Origin: Bremia lactucae
Taxonomy: Eukaryota; Oomycota; Peronosporomycetes; Peronosporales; Peronosporaceae
Reading direction: 5' to 3'
Length of the DNA: 32,682 bases
Assembly: GCF_004359215.1 (NCBI RefSeq)
Contig: NC_090610.1
Location: 13,961,101-13,993,782, forward strand
In this document: positions 10,569-18,476 of the stretch, piece by piece
Position numbering within the stretch: position 1 is the first letter of the stretch
Layout: the number at the start of each line of letters is the position of its first letter
Translations under genes and position numbers: made by a program
Notes under the pieces: model-generated
Seen by the model: only the letters and a program-made list of their open reading frames with translations
Told to the model about the DNA's origin: nothing
Database searches by the model: none

Positions 10569-10795
10569 ATTGAAAGCGCTTGCGCCGAGACAGGCGGTCG
10601 TGCCGCAGATTGCTGCATCCTCACCAGGCTGTCCAGCTGGCCCTCTAAACGAGGGTGCTGACGCTCCAGCGTTGAAAGACGGTCCCGAGCCGCCTCAAAA
10701 GAGCTCTCAACCCGAGCAAGAACCTCACGAAGCAGTTGCACCTCGTGCCGTAGAGCATCAAATGCTTCCGCCGAAATTTCGCCCCCCCCTCCCAC
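10526..10795 (-). other. Antisense open frame with coiled-coil pattern, family B
   Basis: This 89-codon minus-strand frame lies opposite the linker between the integrase C-terminal domain and the chromodomain. It has regularly spaced leucines in EAFDALRHEVQLLREVLA and LSTLERQHPRLEGQL. The sense strand in the same interval reads as a proline-rich linker, and complements of Gln/Glu codons give Leu, so a heptad-like pattern can arise by chance. It gains weight only because families A and C have similar antisense frames in the same place. No start context or expression evidence can be judged. Confidence 0.3.
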
Positions 10796-10990
10796 GCTGC
10801 TTGATGCGCGGGGGAACCTTCAATTTCATGTGGAGAAACTTTTAAAGCGACGTCGTCGTGAGGGTCAATACCAGTATCGGGTGAAGTGGCTAGGGTACCC
10901 CTCTTCTGAAACTCTTGGGAGTTCGAGGTACCTCTTTGGCAAGATTGCCCGTACGCCGTTGACGTTTTTGGCGCCAAGCGCAGGGTCAAC
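10531..10990 (+). pseudogene. Family B proline-rich linker and chromodomain
   Basis: The sense linker (APRQAVVPQIAASSPG onward, ending near 10800) leads to a chromodomain: HVEKLLKRRRREGQ then YRVKWLGYPSSE around 10830-10910. The usual SWEP text is shifted out of frame after the GYPSSE motif. Chromodomains at integrase C-termini steer integration to histone-marked chromatin in chromoviruses. This marks the element as a chromovirus; it is not intact. Confidence 0.75.
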
Positions 10991-11337
10991 TCGCGTCAAA
11001 CGACGCTTCCCACCATTAAACGTGGGATTAGGTGGATCTATGCCTCAGTGCGGCTTCGATCCATGGTTGTACGGGCAACCGAAGCACTGAAATATCGGCT
11101 AGGCCTTTCTTCGTTATGTGGCATAAATGCCGAACGTAACTGGCCTTTGGCTTTAAGCTTAGCGAAATCGAAGCGAAGATTCAATTCCAAACGAACATTA
11201 GCCCTATTCGCAGACTCTCTGATTATCCAAATATTTCGAAGTCGGCGGGCTAGGTGGACCCAGTTCTCAATGATACTTCGTTTTCAATCCTTGTTTCGTT
11301 TGGAAACAAAACGATCGGAATTCCCCTCATGGCGGTT
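10991..11337. other. Family B 3' internal remainder
   Basis: This is the segment between the chromodomain and the truncated 3' LTR. No polypurine tract or LTR start is present, because sequence is fused directly to the middle of the LTR at about 11338. I recognise no gene in it on either strand. Confidence 0.5.
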
Positions 11338-11530
11338 TCTAAGGTATATCCTCTCGGGCACTAGTTGCCACTTGGTTCTACGAACCCCTTAATCCCTTGA
11401 ACTAGGATTCATTAAGCTTTCATAGCTTGTACGACTCCCTGAGTTGTTAAACATTAGCTCAATAGAATTAAGTGACTCTCTGAGTCTGAAAGTCTTCCTC
11501 TGACTTTAGGAGCGAGGTAGCTCCGCTACA
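11338..11530 (+). repeat. 3' LTR of B1, 5'-truncated
   Basis: It matches 6272-6466 of the 5' LTR and ends GCTCCGCTACA, but the first roughly 230 bp and the polypurine tract are missing. The junction lies at a TTTCTAAGGTATA shared by both flanks, suggesting a deletion by short homology. Confidence 0.85.
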
Positions 11531-11578
11531 TTTATATCAAAACTATTTACCTGATTGCACGCCCCCCTGTGCTTGTGC

Positions 11579-12079
11579 TGTAACGAGGTGTATCGTACAT
11601 GAAATTAACACTTAAAGGTTGCTGACTATTATATTATCTAAAAGGTAAATAACATTGGGAGGATATTTCTTTATATAGTAATGTTCAGAATTCTTATCCA
11701 TAAATAGGTAAGGCCATTATACCTATTTATCCCGCAGACTAATCAACTGTAGATCTAAACAAAAGAGAGAGACAGATAGAAAAGATAAGATAAGATTTCA
11801 ATTGCACGTTTAGTATTAGTTTATAATTAAGTTAGAGTTAACAGATAGAGAATAGAGATACTTAATTATATTAATACAGTTTTCATTTAACAGATAGAAA
11901 ATAGAGATACTTAATTATATTAATACAGTTTTCATTTAACCTCTTCAAGCTAGTCACTTAAAGAGAAGTCTTCCTCTGCACCTACTAGTGTGGGTGAATA
12001 TCGTAAGGCACCACTCGCAGCTGAAGCAGTGCGAAGTGGACTTGTACTGAAGCAGTACAAGTCGTAGTGCTCCGTTACA
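11579..12079 (+). repeat. 5' LTR of family C element (copy C1)
   Basis: It starts TGTAACGAGG, ends CTCCGTTACA and is 501 bp long, with the primer-binding site two bases later. The 3' partner is at 16782-17275, and only a handful of differences separate them, implying a fairly young insertion. It sits 48 bp after the B1 3' LTR. Confidence 0.9.
11840..11937 (+). repeat. 49-bp tandem duplication in LTR C
   Basis: Units 11840-11888 and 11889-11937 differ at one position (GAGAATAG versus GAAAATAG). The pair is also present in the LTRs at 17043 and 27793 onwards, so it belongs to the family. Confidence 0.92.
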
Positions 12080-12081
12080 CC

Positions 12082-12093
12082 TGGTAGCACTTT
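12082..12093 (+). promoter_or_regulatory. Primer-binding site of C1
   Basis: TGGTAGCACTTT begins two bases after the LTR end and shares the TGGTAGCACT core with the A and B families. Confidence 0.7.
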
Positions 12094-12120
12094 GTAGTAC
12101 GTCCAAGGACCACATTTCCC

Positions 12121-12146
12121 TCATCTAACATGGACATGTTAGATGA
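12121..12146. repeat. 12-bp palindrome over the gag start codon of C1
   Basis: TCATCTAACATG and CATGTTAGATGA flank two bases. The ATG of gag (12130-12132) closes the left arm. The same structure is at 28075-28100 in C2. Confidence 0.95.
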
Positions 12147-12860
12147 AAGTGGGAATACGCATCACGTTTCCCGTGAAAGCTACTCCTTTTTAAGTGACAT
12201 AGAAAGGAGTGCGGTCGAACGAATGAGTTCAACCGTAGGGAACGATGCCATCTTAGGGATGCTGTCCGGTTTGGACAGAGATGCCCTCCATTCGGCCATC
12301 GCCAAGTATCTACAACATGAACCTGACGAGGCGAAGGAGAAGGAGAAGGTAGCCTTGCTTAATCAGCAAGGCTCTCAACAGGCAGAACTGTTGTGGTTAC
12401 AACAGGTACTGAACCCTGTACCTGGGATGACGCACACGCGTCGTCCGGAAACCTTAAAGATTGACATCTCTAAGCATAGGGTAGTCGAAGAAGACTCCCT
12501 CAAAAGATGGTTCATCGAGTTAAACGATACCATAAGGGCAAGCTAGTTCTTCATCGTATCGTCCTTCAAGACGACACGAGCTTGGAGGTCCAGAACCCTA
12601 TGGACCTCTCTTATGTCGAAAGCGAGAAACCTCGCTTTTCGAACAATAAGCGATTGCAAAAATGCAATCGCTGCCAAAAGTTAGGACACTACGCTCATAA
12701 GTATAGTGCCCCACGCCTAGTACCGAGAGGTACTGAACGTAATTATGGACGAATACCAAAAAGGGCAACCGTTGCGGGCCCGGCGTTGTTGCGAAATCGC
12801 CACAGCGAGGCGGACCGCCAAAATACGGTCGGAGTCAGTAGGGGCGCAACGCCCCACTGA
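12130..12860 (+). pseudogene. Family C gag with internal deletion
   Basis: The first 138 codons (12130-12546) start MDMLDESGNTHHVS. They include SAVERMSSTVGNDAILGMLS and an AIAKYLQHEPDEAKEKEKVA helix-rich part, then run into a stop after IRAS. The next frame (12507-12860) resumes near the C-terminus with PMDLSYVESEKPRF and a zinc knuckle CNRCQKLGHYAHKY whose final cysteine is tyrosine. Most of the capsid core expected between the two parts is absent, so about a few hundred bases appear deleted. C2 carries the identical lesion. Stems saturate the sequence, for example AGCGATTGCA at 12649-12658 with 12663-12672. Confidence 0.75.
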
Positions 12861-13330
12861 TCCAGAAACCTCAAGAGAATTTGCAAATCTCTTGATGAAA
12901 GTTGCACCAGACACACAATCATTATGTGTCTCTGCACCTGGTGATGAGGTATCCTTCATCACCTTGAAGTTAAAAGTGACAAATGATTACTCACTTAGAG
13001 CCCTAGTAGACTATGGGACGTCGAATAACTTTATTCGTTGCCAGTCGCTAGAGGTTCGTAGGCTCAAATATGTTGAGCCTGACATCTCCTTAACGAGGAT
13101 GACGGTGCGTCTAGCGACAAGCACATCGATAACAGTGATGAAACGCGTAGTTAAATTTCACTACACGTAAAATATTTACAGTACGATAATGATTTTATCG
13201 TACTGGATTTGGATGACAAATTTGATGTTATCCTAGGTTACCTTGGATCGGAAAGTATGAGACAAAAATCAGCTGGCAGCATCGATATATTAAGATGCTT
13301 GTCACTTGTTTATCAGATGGCCATCTAATA
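12861..13330 (+). pseudogene. Family C aspartic protease, broken
   Basis: The frame at 12745-13170 reads LRALVDYGTSNNFIRCQSLE, where the family has an active site of D-S/T-G-A/S; here it is DYGTS, so the Asp and Gly are kept. The frame then stops at 13170. The rest, FIVLDLDDKFDVILGYLGSE, continues in another frame at about 13180-13250, matching the C-terminal hydrophobic 'DVILGMPWL' segment of gypsy proteases in damaged form. An 11-bp stem CAGTACGATAA (13179-13189 with 13195-13205) lies at the frame break. Confidence 0.7.
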
Positions 13331-13379
13331 AACGTCTTGGGGCGTCCACAACCGTGTGGGTGTACTACGAGTGAGTGCG

Positions 13380-13586
13380 ATGGCCTCACTTATGGTCCTC
13401 GGAGATAGTCCTTTCATCGTATATACGGACCATAAGCCATTACGCACGGCCGTAATCATCCCACACCTCTCGCAAAGAATGGCGAGGTGGCTATCCCTCT
13501 TCCCGGAGTATAATTTCTCCGTGGAATATAAACCAGGACAACTTAATGTCGTCGCTGATGCGTTATCACGCCGACCCAATTTCTAG
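13380..13586 (+). pseudogene. Family C RNase H C-terminal part; RT deleted
   Basis: Protease-linker sequence passes directly into FIVYTDHKPLRTA, PHLSQRMARWLSLF and YKPGQLNVVADALSRRP, the C-terminal end of a gypsy RNase H. The complete reverse transcriptase and the N-terminal half of RNase H are missing. The same junction exists in C2 at about 29334. Function is impossible without RT supplied by another element. Confidence 0.8.
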
Positions 13587-13708
13587 TCGGCTGCGCACTA
13601 CAACAGTGAATTAATCCCACTGTTGCAACACTCACTACGAGTGTTCCGTCATCAACCTTAGTTGATGACATAAAGAAAGCCTACACAAAAGATAAGGACC
13701 TTCTATTT

Positions 13709-15219
13709 TTGATGGATCATTTAATAAATCCATCCGATAAATCTTTTAAAGATTTACCGGCTTTTTATCGATCGTCATCCGATCGATACACAACACGTAA
13801 CGGCTTATTGTATTACACAGCCGTTACCGGCGACACTCCACGTGTCGTCGTCCCAACTCACAATGATTTGCGCTTGCGCATCATGTATGAGTGTCACGGT
13901 GCTCCAACAAGTGGGCATCGTGGACGTGAGAAGACTTACCTCACAGTAAGTCGCGACTTTTACTGGCCCCGCCAGTATCAGTTCGTGCGCAAGTACATTC
14001 GTACTTGCGAGGTGTGTCAACGGGTGAAGCCTAACCCTTCATCCCGTGCACCTCTCCAACCTGTACCACTTCCGGCAGAATGTTGGCAGTCCGTATCTAT
14101 GGAGTTCGTTTGGATTTCCCGAAGACGATCGCAAAAGCAATGGGATCCTTGTTTTTGTAGACAGATTCGGCAAGATGGTACATCTTGTTGCAGTACCAGA
14201 GTCGATCACGGCTCCGGGCTGTGCCCGTGTCTTTATCGACACGGTATTGAAACTCCACGGTTTATCCCGTGAATTGGTCTCGGATAGAGATCCACGGTTC
14301 ACGGCGGAGCTTTGGCAATCCGTGTTCCAATCTCTCGTAACACGGCTGACTATGCCAACTTCTGATCATCCAGAGACAGATGGTCAGACGGAAAGCGTAA
14401 ATCGCGTCCTCGAAGAGATACTTCGAGGTTACGTCCAATCGTACCCGAATTGGAACGAGTTTTTACCGATGGGCGAATTCGCAATCAAAAATTCGGTGCA
14501 TACGTCTACAACGCATACACCGTTCTTCGTGAATGGCTTGCGCCATCAACGCATACCCACCCAATTAGAGGGATCCTCTAGTTTTAGGGGGGACTCGCAC
14601 AAGCAAAACCATGTCTGACTCATGCTCATCGCGCATCGAGATTAACAACGACGCGAGTGATGTCGATGTCGAAGAAATCGACATCGAAGACGAGAATGAT
14701 CTCATGGCAGTACGCACAAAGCGTACTGAAAAAGACAAAACAAATGAGTCAGCAGAAGAATTGCTGCTAGCTCGAGAATCAATAATCCGTTTCGTTCAGG
14801 ATTTCATTGCTAACGCAGTGGACCGTCAGAAACGAGATGCAGACAAACATGGAAGAGCAAATGTTCATTCATTTAAATTTGATGATCTAGTGCTACTCTC
14901 TACGGTAACCCTTCCTAAGCGTTTAGTCACTAATGTGGGTAGCAGTAAACTACTACCCAAGTTCATTGGGCCTTTCCGTGTACTGCATCATAGAGGCAAT
15001 GCGTACACAATAGAAGCGCCACGTAGGATGCAAACGCATCCTACGTTTTACGTTGGTCGGCTTCGCCCGTACCATCAGTACGCGGCTTCTTCCGAGGACG
15101 GATTTGACCACCCTTTTCAAGAATCCCCAAAAGATTCTTGTGATCGCGAACCAGATCTCATGTTGAACCTGAAGTTTATCATGCCGGTTCCAAATATCCT
15201 CGAAACTGCGATGAGCTGA
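13709..15219 (+). pseudogene. Family C integrase, frameshifted
   Basis: The first frame (13709-14272) holds the zinc-binding module: CHGAPTSGHRGREKTY, then RTCEVCQRVKP. The core continues in an overlapping frame (14046-14618): FVDRFGKMVHLVAVP, SDRDPRFTAELW and PETDGQTESVNRVLEE, with the catalytic Glu in TES. The first catalytic position reads SMEFV, where SMDFV is expected, an Asp to Glu change also present in C2. The C-terminal domain, LLPKFIGPFRVL then HPTFYVGRLRPY, lies at 14945-15075 in the frame 14611-15219. At least one frameshift around 14110 and another near 14600 break it. Confidence 0.82.
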
Positions 15220-15683
15220 CAACAGCTCATCACAAACAGCGTGATATTTCCGTTCGTATTCCAACACGGAGTACGCACTCTTCGAACGGTCTTCCAACCG
15301 CTAGATATAGTGAGCCTGCACCGTCTGCCCAACAAGCGACGCTTGCCGCGCTCATGGTCAAGTCCCTCCTCCAAATCATGGAGGAAGTGATCGATTTTAT
15401 GGATCTTCGACATTAGATCCGACACACGGTTCGGATCTAATTTTTCCTCCTCCGCCACAACCATTGGTGGATTCCCACGGTGATCAACGTTTCCTTGTGG
15501 AACGTATCCAGAACCACCGTGATATGAAGGGGCAGCGAACGAGTTATCTTGTTCGCTGGCGAGGTTATCCACCTTCGCATTACAGCTGGGAGCCTCGTTC
15601 CCAGCTGGTTGCTGACGTTGAGGGCCTCGTCCGTCAGTATGACGAGACCCATCCGATGGTTCAGAAGGCCCATCGGAAAACAC
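14953..15683 (-). pseudogene. Antisense gene of family C, C-terminal coiled coil (C1)
   Basis: Two overlapping minus frames (15683-15117 and 15297-14953) correspond to a single 259-codon frame that is intact in C2 (31773-30994). The first part is low-complexity and hydrophilic (FSDGPSEPSDGSRHTDGRG). The helical part includes DHFLHDLEEGLDHERGKRR and, after a frameshift near 15300, SVLEYERKYHAVCDELL and FEDIWNRHDKLQVQHE. Compared with C2, several changes on this strand are conservative (F/Y, M/V, L/I, E/D, I/V). It overlaps the sense chromodomain and integrase tail. Function unknown. Confidence 0.45.
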
Positions 15684-15742
15684 GCGCCCCTGCCGCCTGT
15701 AAATCGATTACAAAACGTCAATCGCATCACGCATCTCAATAG
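15464..15742 (+). pseudogene. Family C chromodomain
   Basis: A plus-strand frame reads FLVERIQNHRDMKGQ, then SYLVRWRGYPPSHYSWEPRS and EGLVRQYDETHP, a well-kept chromodomain with its aromatic cage positions (Y, W, W). It is separated from the integrase by about 245 bp with stops on the sense strand. The codons for the SWEPRSQL region form a 9-bp stem (15583-15591 with 15599-15607). The opposite strand is also open here (15117-15683). Confidence 0.8.
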
Positions 15743-16195
15743 AGATGCGAGCCTTTCCCCAGGGCGAAGAAAGGGAATAGACATCCCCTTTTACCCTCTT
15801 CGAGTTGTCAACACAACACGAACGGGGATCACCCCACGTGAGGCATGGAAGCCCAGCCTCACGTGACAACCGATGCAATTTATACTTTGCACCGGTTGGA
15901 GTTCGTTTCTCAAACTTAACGCGATTCGCGTTAAGTTTTTGAAGCCAGGCTTCGCGTCCAATGTTATAGACATTGCGAATAACGCGCTCCAGGCTTGCAT
16001 AAGCGAGACATTATCTCGCTTATTGTTGCCACTAAACCATCGATGCTTAAGAAAAGCATCGAGATTAAAAGCTTCCTCAGCGCGAAAGCTCTTCGCGCTG
16101 GATTCAAGGTCATGTAGCTTTGTCGCAATAAATAAGGGATATTTATTGTGAGGAGTAGTCTCTCCAGACAAGCTATTGATTAGCCGTTCTGGCAA
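15684..16195 (-). pseudogene. Antisense gene of family C, WGDP-x-CC domain (C1)
   Basis: The minus frame starting at 16195 reads LFIATKLHDLESSAKSFRAE, then AFNLDAFLKHRWFSGNNKRD and SLMQAWSA, where a 1-bp loss near 15980 relative to C2 shifts the frame. In the neighbouring frame the text continues NVYNIGREAWLQKLNANRVK, YKLHRLSREAGLPC and WGDPRSCCVDN, against WGDPCPCC in C2. The composition looks protein-like rather than random. I recall similar 'WGDPCPCC' hypothetical proteins in oomycetes but cannot check. The Cys cluster with nearby His could bind metal. It lies between the chromodomain and the 3' LTR, where no sense gene is seen. Confidence 0.5.
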
Positions 16196-16662
16196 AAGCC
16201 ACGGCTTCTTTGCAGGTGCACCACAAGAACTTTATTACGATGACTTACGCCATCGTCATCACCTTGCACAGAAAAAGGTGCAGGTGACCGTACGGGAGAC
16301 GGAACGGGCGATGAGGGATCATCCTCATCGTCGGAACCAAATAGACTATTAACTCGTCTATCAGAATGAACCCTCTCATTCGAAGGCTCATAGTCAGCCG
16401 CCTGACGTCTATTAGGCGACTGTTCTATTCTCCCCGAGTCGGCCATTTCGTCCGACTCCCATTCGTAGTCAACCTCCAAAGAGGGGTCGTATTCACGTGG
16501 TGAATCACCACGTGCTCCCGTATCATCTAGTGTTGCGCGAGAAGAAGATACTACGGCAGACGTTCCGTCTGCCGCAAGAGATAACAGTGCGTCACCCGCA
16601 GCTGCACGAACCGAAGCCGAAGGCGCCGCACTATCAGCACCCCGCATGAATTTGTTCTTCAT
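16180..16662 (-). pseudogene. Antisense gene of family C, acidic N-terminal part (C1)
   Basis: This minus frame could start at the ATG at 16662 (or 16647), about 120 bp inside the 3' LTR boundary. It runs through an Ala/Ser-rich segment, an acidic stretch (YDPSLEVDYEWESDEMADSG) and a Ser/Pro/acid region (FGSDDEDDPSSPVPSPVRSP), ending at 16180 where the central domain frame begins. It looks disordered and acidic, like a transcription-regulator tail, but no function can be assigned. Transcription would have to start in or near the 3' LTR and run against the element. C2 lacks this part because a family A LTR replaces it. Confidence 0.45.
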
Positions 16663-16768
16663 GTGATAGGATTTAAAATGATGGTTATGACCAATCAACA
16701 TCGTTTTTAAATTTAAGTGGTCACATAGTGACCACTCCATCCAATGACAGTCAGAGTGGATGTCGTTT

Positions 16769-16781
16769 AAGGGAGGGATGA
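16769..16781 (+). promoter_or_regulatory. Polypurine tract of C1
   Basis: AAGGGAGGGATGA immediately precedes the TGTAACGG start of the 3' LTR, the expected plus-strand priming site. Confidence 0.75.
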
Positions 16782-17275
16782 TGTAACGGGGTGTATCGTT
16801 ACATGAAATCAACACTTAAAGGTTGCTGACTATTATATTATCTAAAAGGTAAATAACATTGGGAGGATATTTCTTTATATAGTAATGTTCAGAATTCTTA
16901 TCCATAAATAGGTAAGGCCATTATACCTATTTATCCCGCAGACTAATCAACTGTAGATCTAAACAAAAGAGAGAGACAGATAGAAAAGATAAGATAAGAT
17001 TTCAATTGCACGTTTAGTATTAGTTTATAATTAAGTTAGAGTTAACAGATAGAGAATAGAGATACTTAATTATATTAATACAGTTTTCATTTAACAGATA
17101 GAAAATAGAGATACTTAATTATATTAATACAGTTTTCATTTAACCTCTTCAAGCTAGTTGCCTTAAAGAGAAGTCTTCCTCTGCACCTACTAGTGTGGGT
17201 GAATATCGATAGGCACCACTCGCAGCTGAAGCAGTGCGAAGTGGACTTGTACTGAAGCAGTACAAGTCGTAGTGC
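16782..17275 (+). repeat. 3' LTR of C1, last bases missing
   Basis: It starts TGTAACGGGG and matches the 5' LTR to AGTGC at 17275; the final TCCGTTACA is lost at a junction with family B gag. Its first bases TGTAACG pair with CGTTACA at about 16797-16803. Confidence 0.88.
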
Positions 17276-17689
17276 CACGTTCGATAGGGCCCACTCCGTC
17301 GCTCTACCTCCGAGTTTCGAAATGGTCATAGCCACCTTTTGCCGTTCTGTTAAGAACAAGGCGAAATCAATGGACATCTCCATCTGCTTAATCCAAAAAG
17401 GGAGATTTTCTTCATTTTTTTCCTCAAATCTCTTCAGATTGACAGCTAGAGGGCGAGCCTTCGGCTCTGAATCAGGTACAGAGATGTACCGGATTGACAT
17501 AGATGCCGCTAAGTGATCTTGTACCTGGCCGATCAGGAAAGTTTCATATCGCATGGAGGCTTCAAGCCTTGCATGCAGGACCTCTGGTCCCTGGGAGATA
17601 ATATACTCTACATGCTCAAGCCCAAATAAAGTTTTGATCTTGTCGTAAGCTGCGCGTTGCGCCTCAGAAAGTTCTGGAATCTCTTTCAT
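17276..17689 (-). pseudogene. Family B gag 5' part, minus strand (B3)
   Basis: Reading leftward from 17689 the frame begins MKEIPELSEAQRAAYDKIKT and continues through EYIISQGPEVLHARLEASMR, PFWIKQMEMSIDFALFLTER and GGRATEWALS, where it meets the C1 LTR at 17275. It is uninterrupted over about 135 codons and shows what the region destroyed by the fold-back in B1 originally looked like. The rest of the element is absent. With the LTR at 17750-18191 it forms the 5' end of a minus-strand element. Confidence 0.85.
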
Positions 17690-17749
17690 TTCAGTGAGAA
17701 ATTAGTCTTGTAAAGACTCAGGCTTAAATTGACTACGAGTGCTACTAGG

Positions 17750-18191
17750 TGTAGCGGAGCTATCTCGCTCCTAAAGTCAGAGTAAGACTTTTAGACTCAA
17801 AGAGTCTCTTAGCTCTATAGAACTAATAGGTATAAGTCGTACAAGCTATTAAAGCTTAATGAATCCTAGTTTCAAGGGATTAAGGGGTTCGTAGAATCAA
17901 GTGGCAACTAGTTCCTAAAAGTATATACCTTAGAAAGGCTTGAGATCTCTTACAGATCACTATGCAAGCCTTAGGAAGGCGCTTGACGCTTTAAGATCAA
18001 AAGGGGAACTGCACTTAATTTAATTATTTAATCTAAAACCTTACCCAAGCTATTTTAAAAATTAGATTTCGGCCGCCAGATTTATATCTGGCGGTGCCCA
18101 CATTTGTTACCCATAATAAATGGATTTTAAGAAACTAACAATTTTAGAATAGGATAAAAGGGTATTTTACCCATAAAGTAAATGTACCACA
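17750..18191 (-). repeat. 5' LTR of family B, minus strand (B3)
   Basis: This is a 442-bp copy of the LTR at 6042-6466 in reverse orientation, ending at 18191 in the complement of TGTGGTACATT. Next to it (17736-17747) the primer-binding site is altered from TGG to TAG. Gag starts 60 bp further left. Confidence 0.88.
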
Positions 18192-18476
18192 ACAATGGTT
18201 CTCCAACCGATGTGTGCCCCATTACACCGCCAATCGTCACAAGACACGATTGTGCGGTGCGCAAGTAGGCGCCATACATTGTTAGCTATTAATATGATAA
18301 ATTTAGTAGTAGATAGAAGATCGTTACGTAGGAGCATAAATATTAATACAGTTCTAATTTCTGTATTTTGAAGCCTTAGATTTTACTTTAGTAGCTAAGA
18401 CTTCTTAGTTACTTAGAACCTTCGTCTGAACGTCGTGTACGTGAAGTAGTCGAGGCACTTTAATCAGTGTAGGTTG
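18192..18476. other. Spacer with possible fragment of a fourth LTR family
   Basis: TGTGTGCCCCATTACA at 18211-18226 also occurs at 2696-2711. It is followed by a 7-bp stem CAATCGT with ACGATTG and other small stems, the same texture as the LTRs here. It may be an LTR start of another family; no gene is visible. Confidence 0.3.

Noticed and set aside
10645..10989. 114-codon minus-strand frame opposite the family B chromodomain
   Set aside because: It shows no helical or motif pattern and lies opposite recognisable chromodomain codons, so it is treated as a shadow.
12121..16100. Dense stems read as a CRISPR array or tandem terminators
   Set aside because: The stems differ in sequence, have irregular spacing and lie in retroelement coding regions of a eukaryote.
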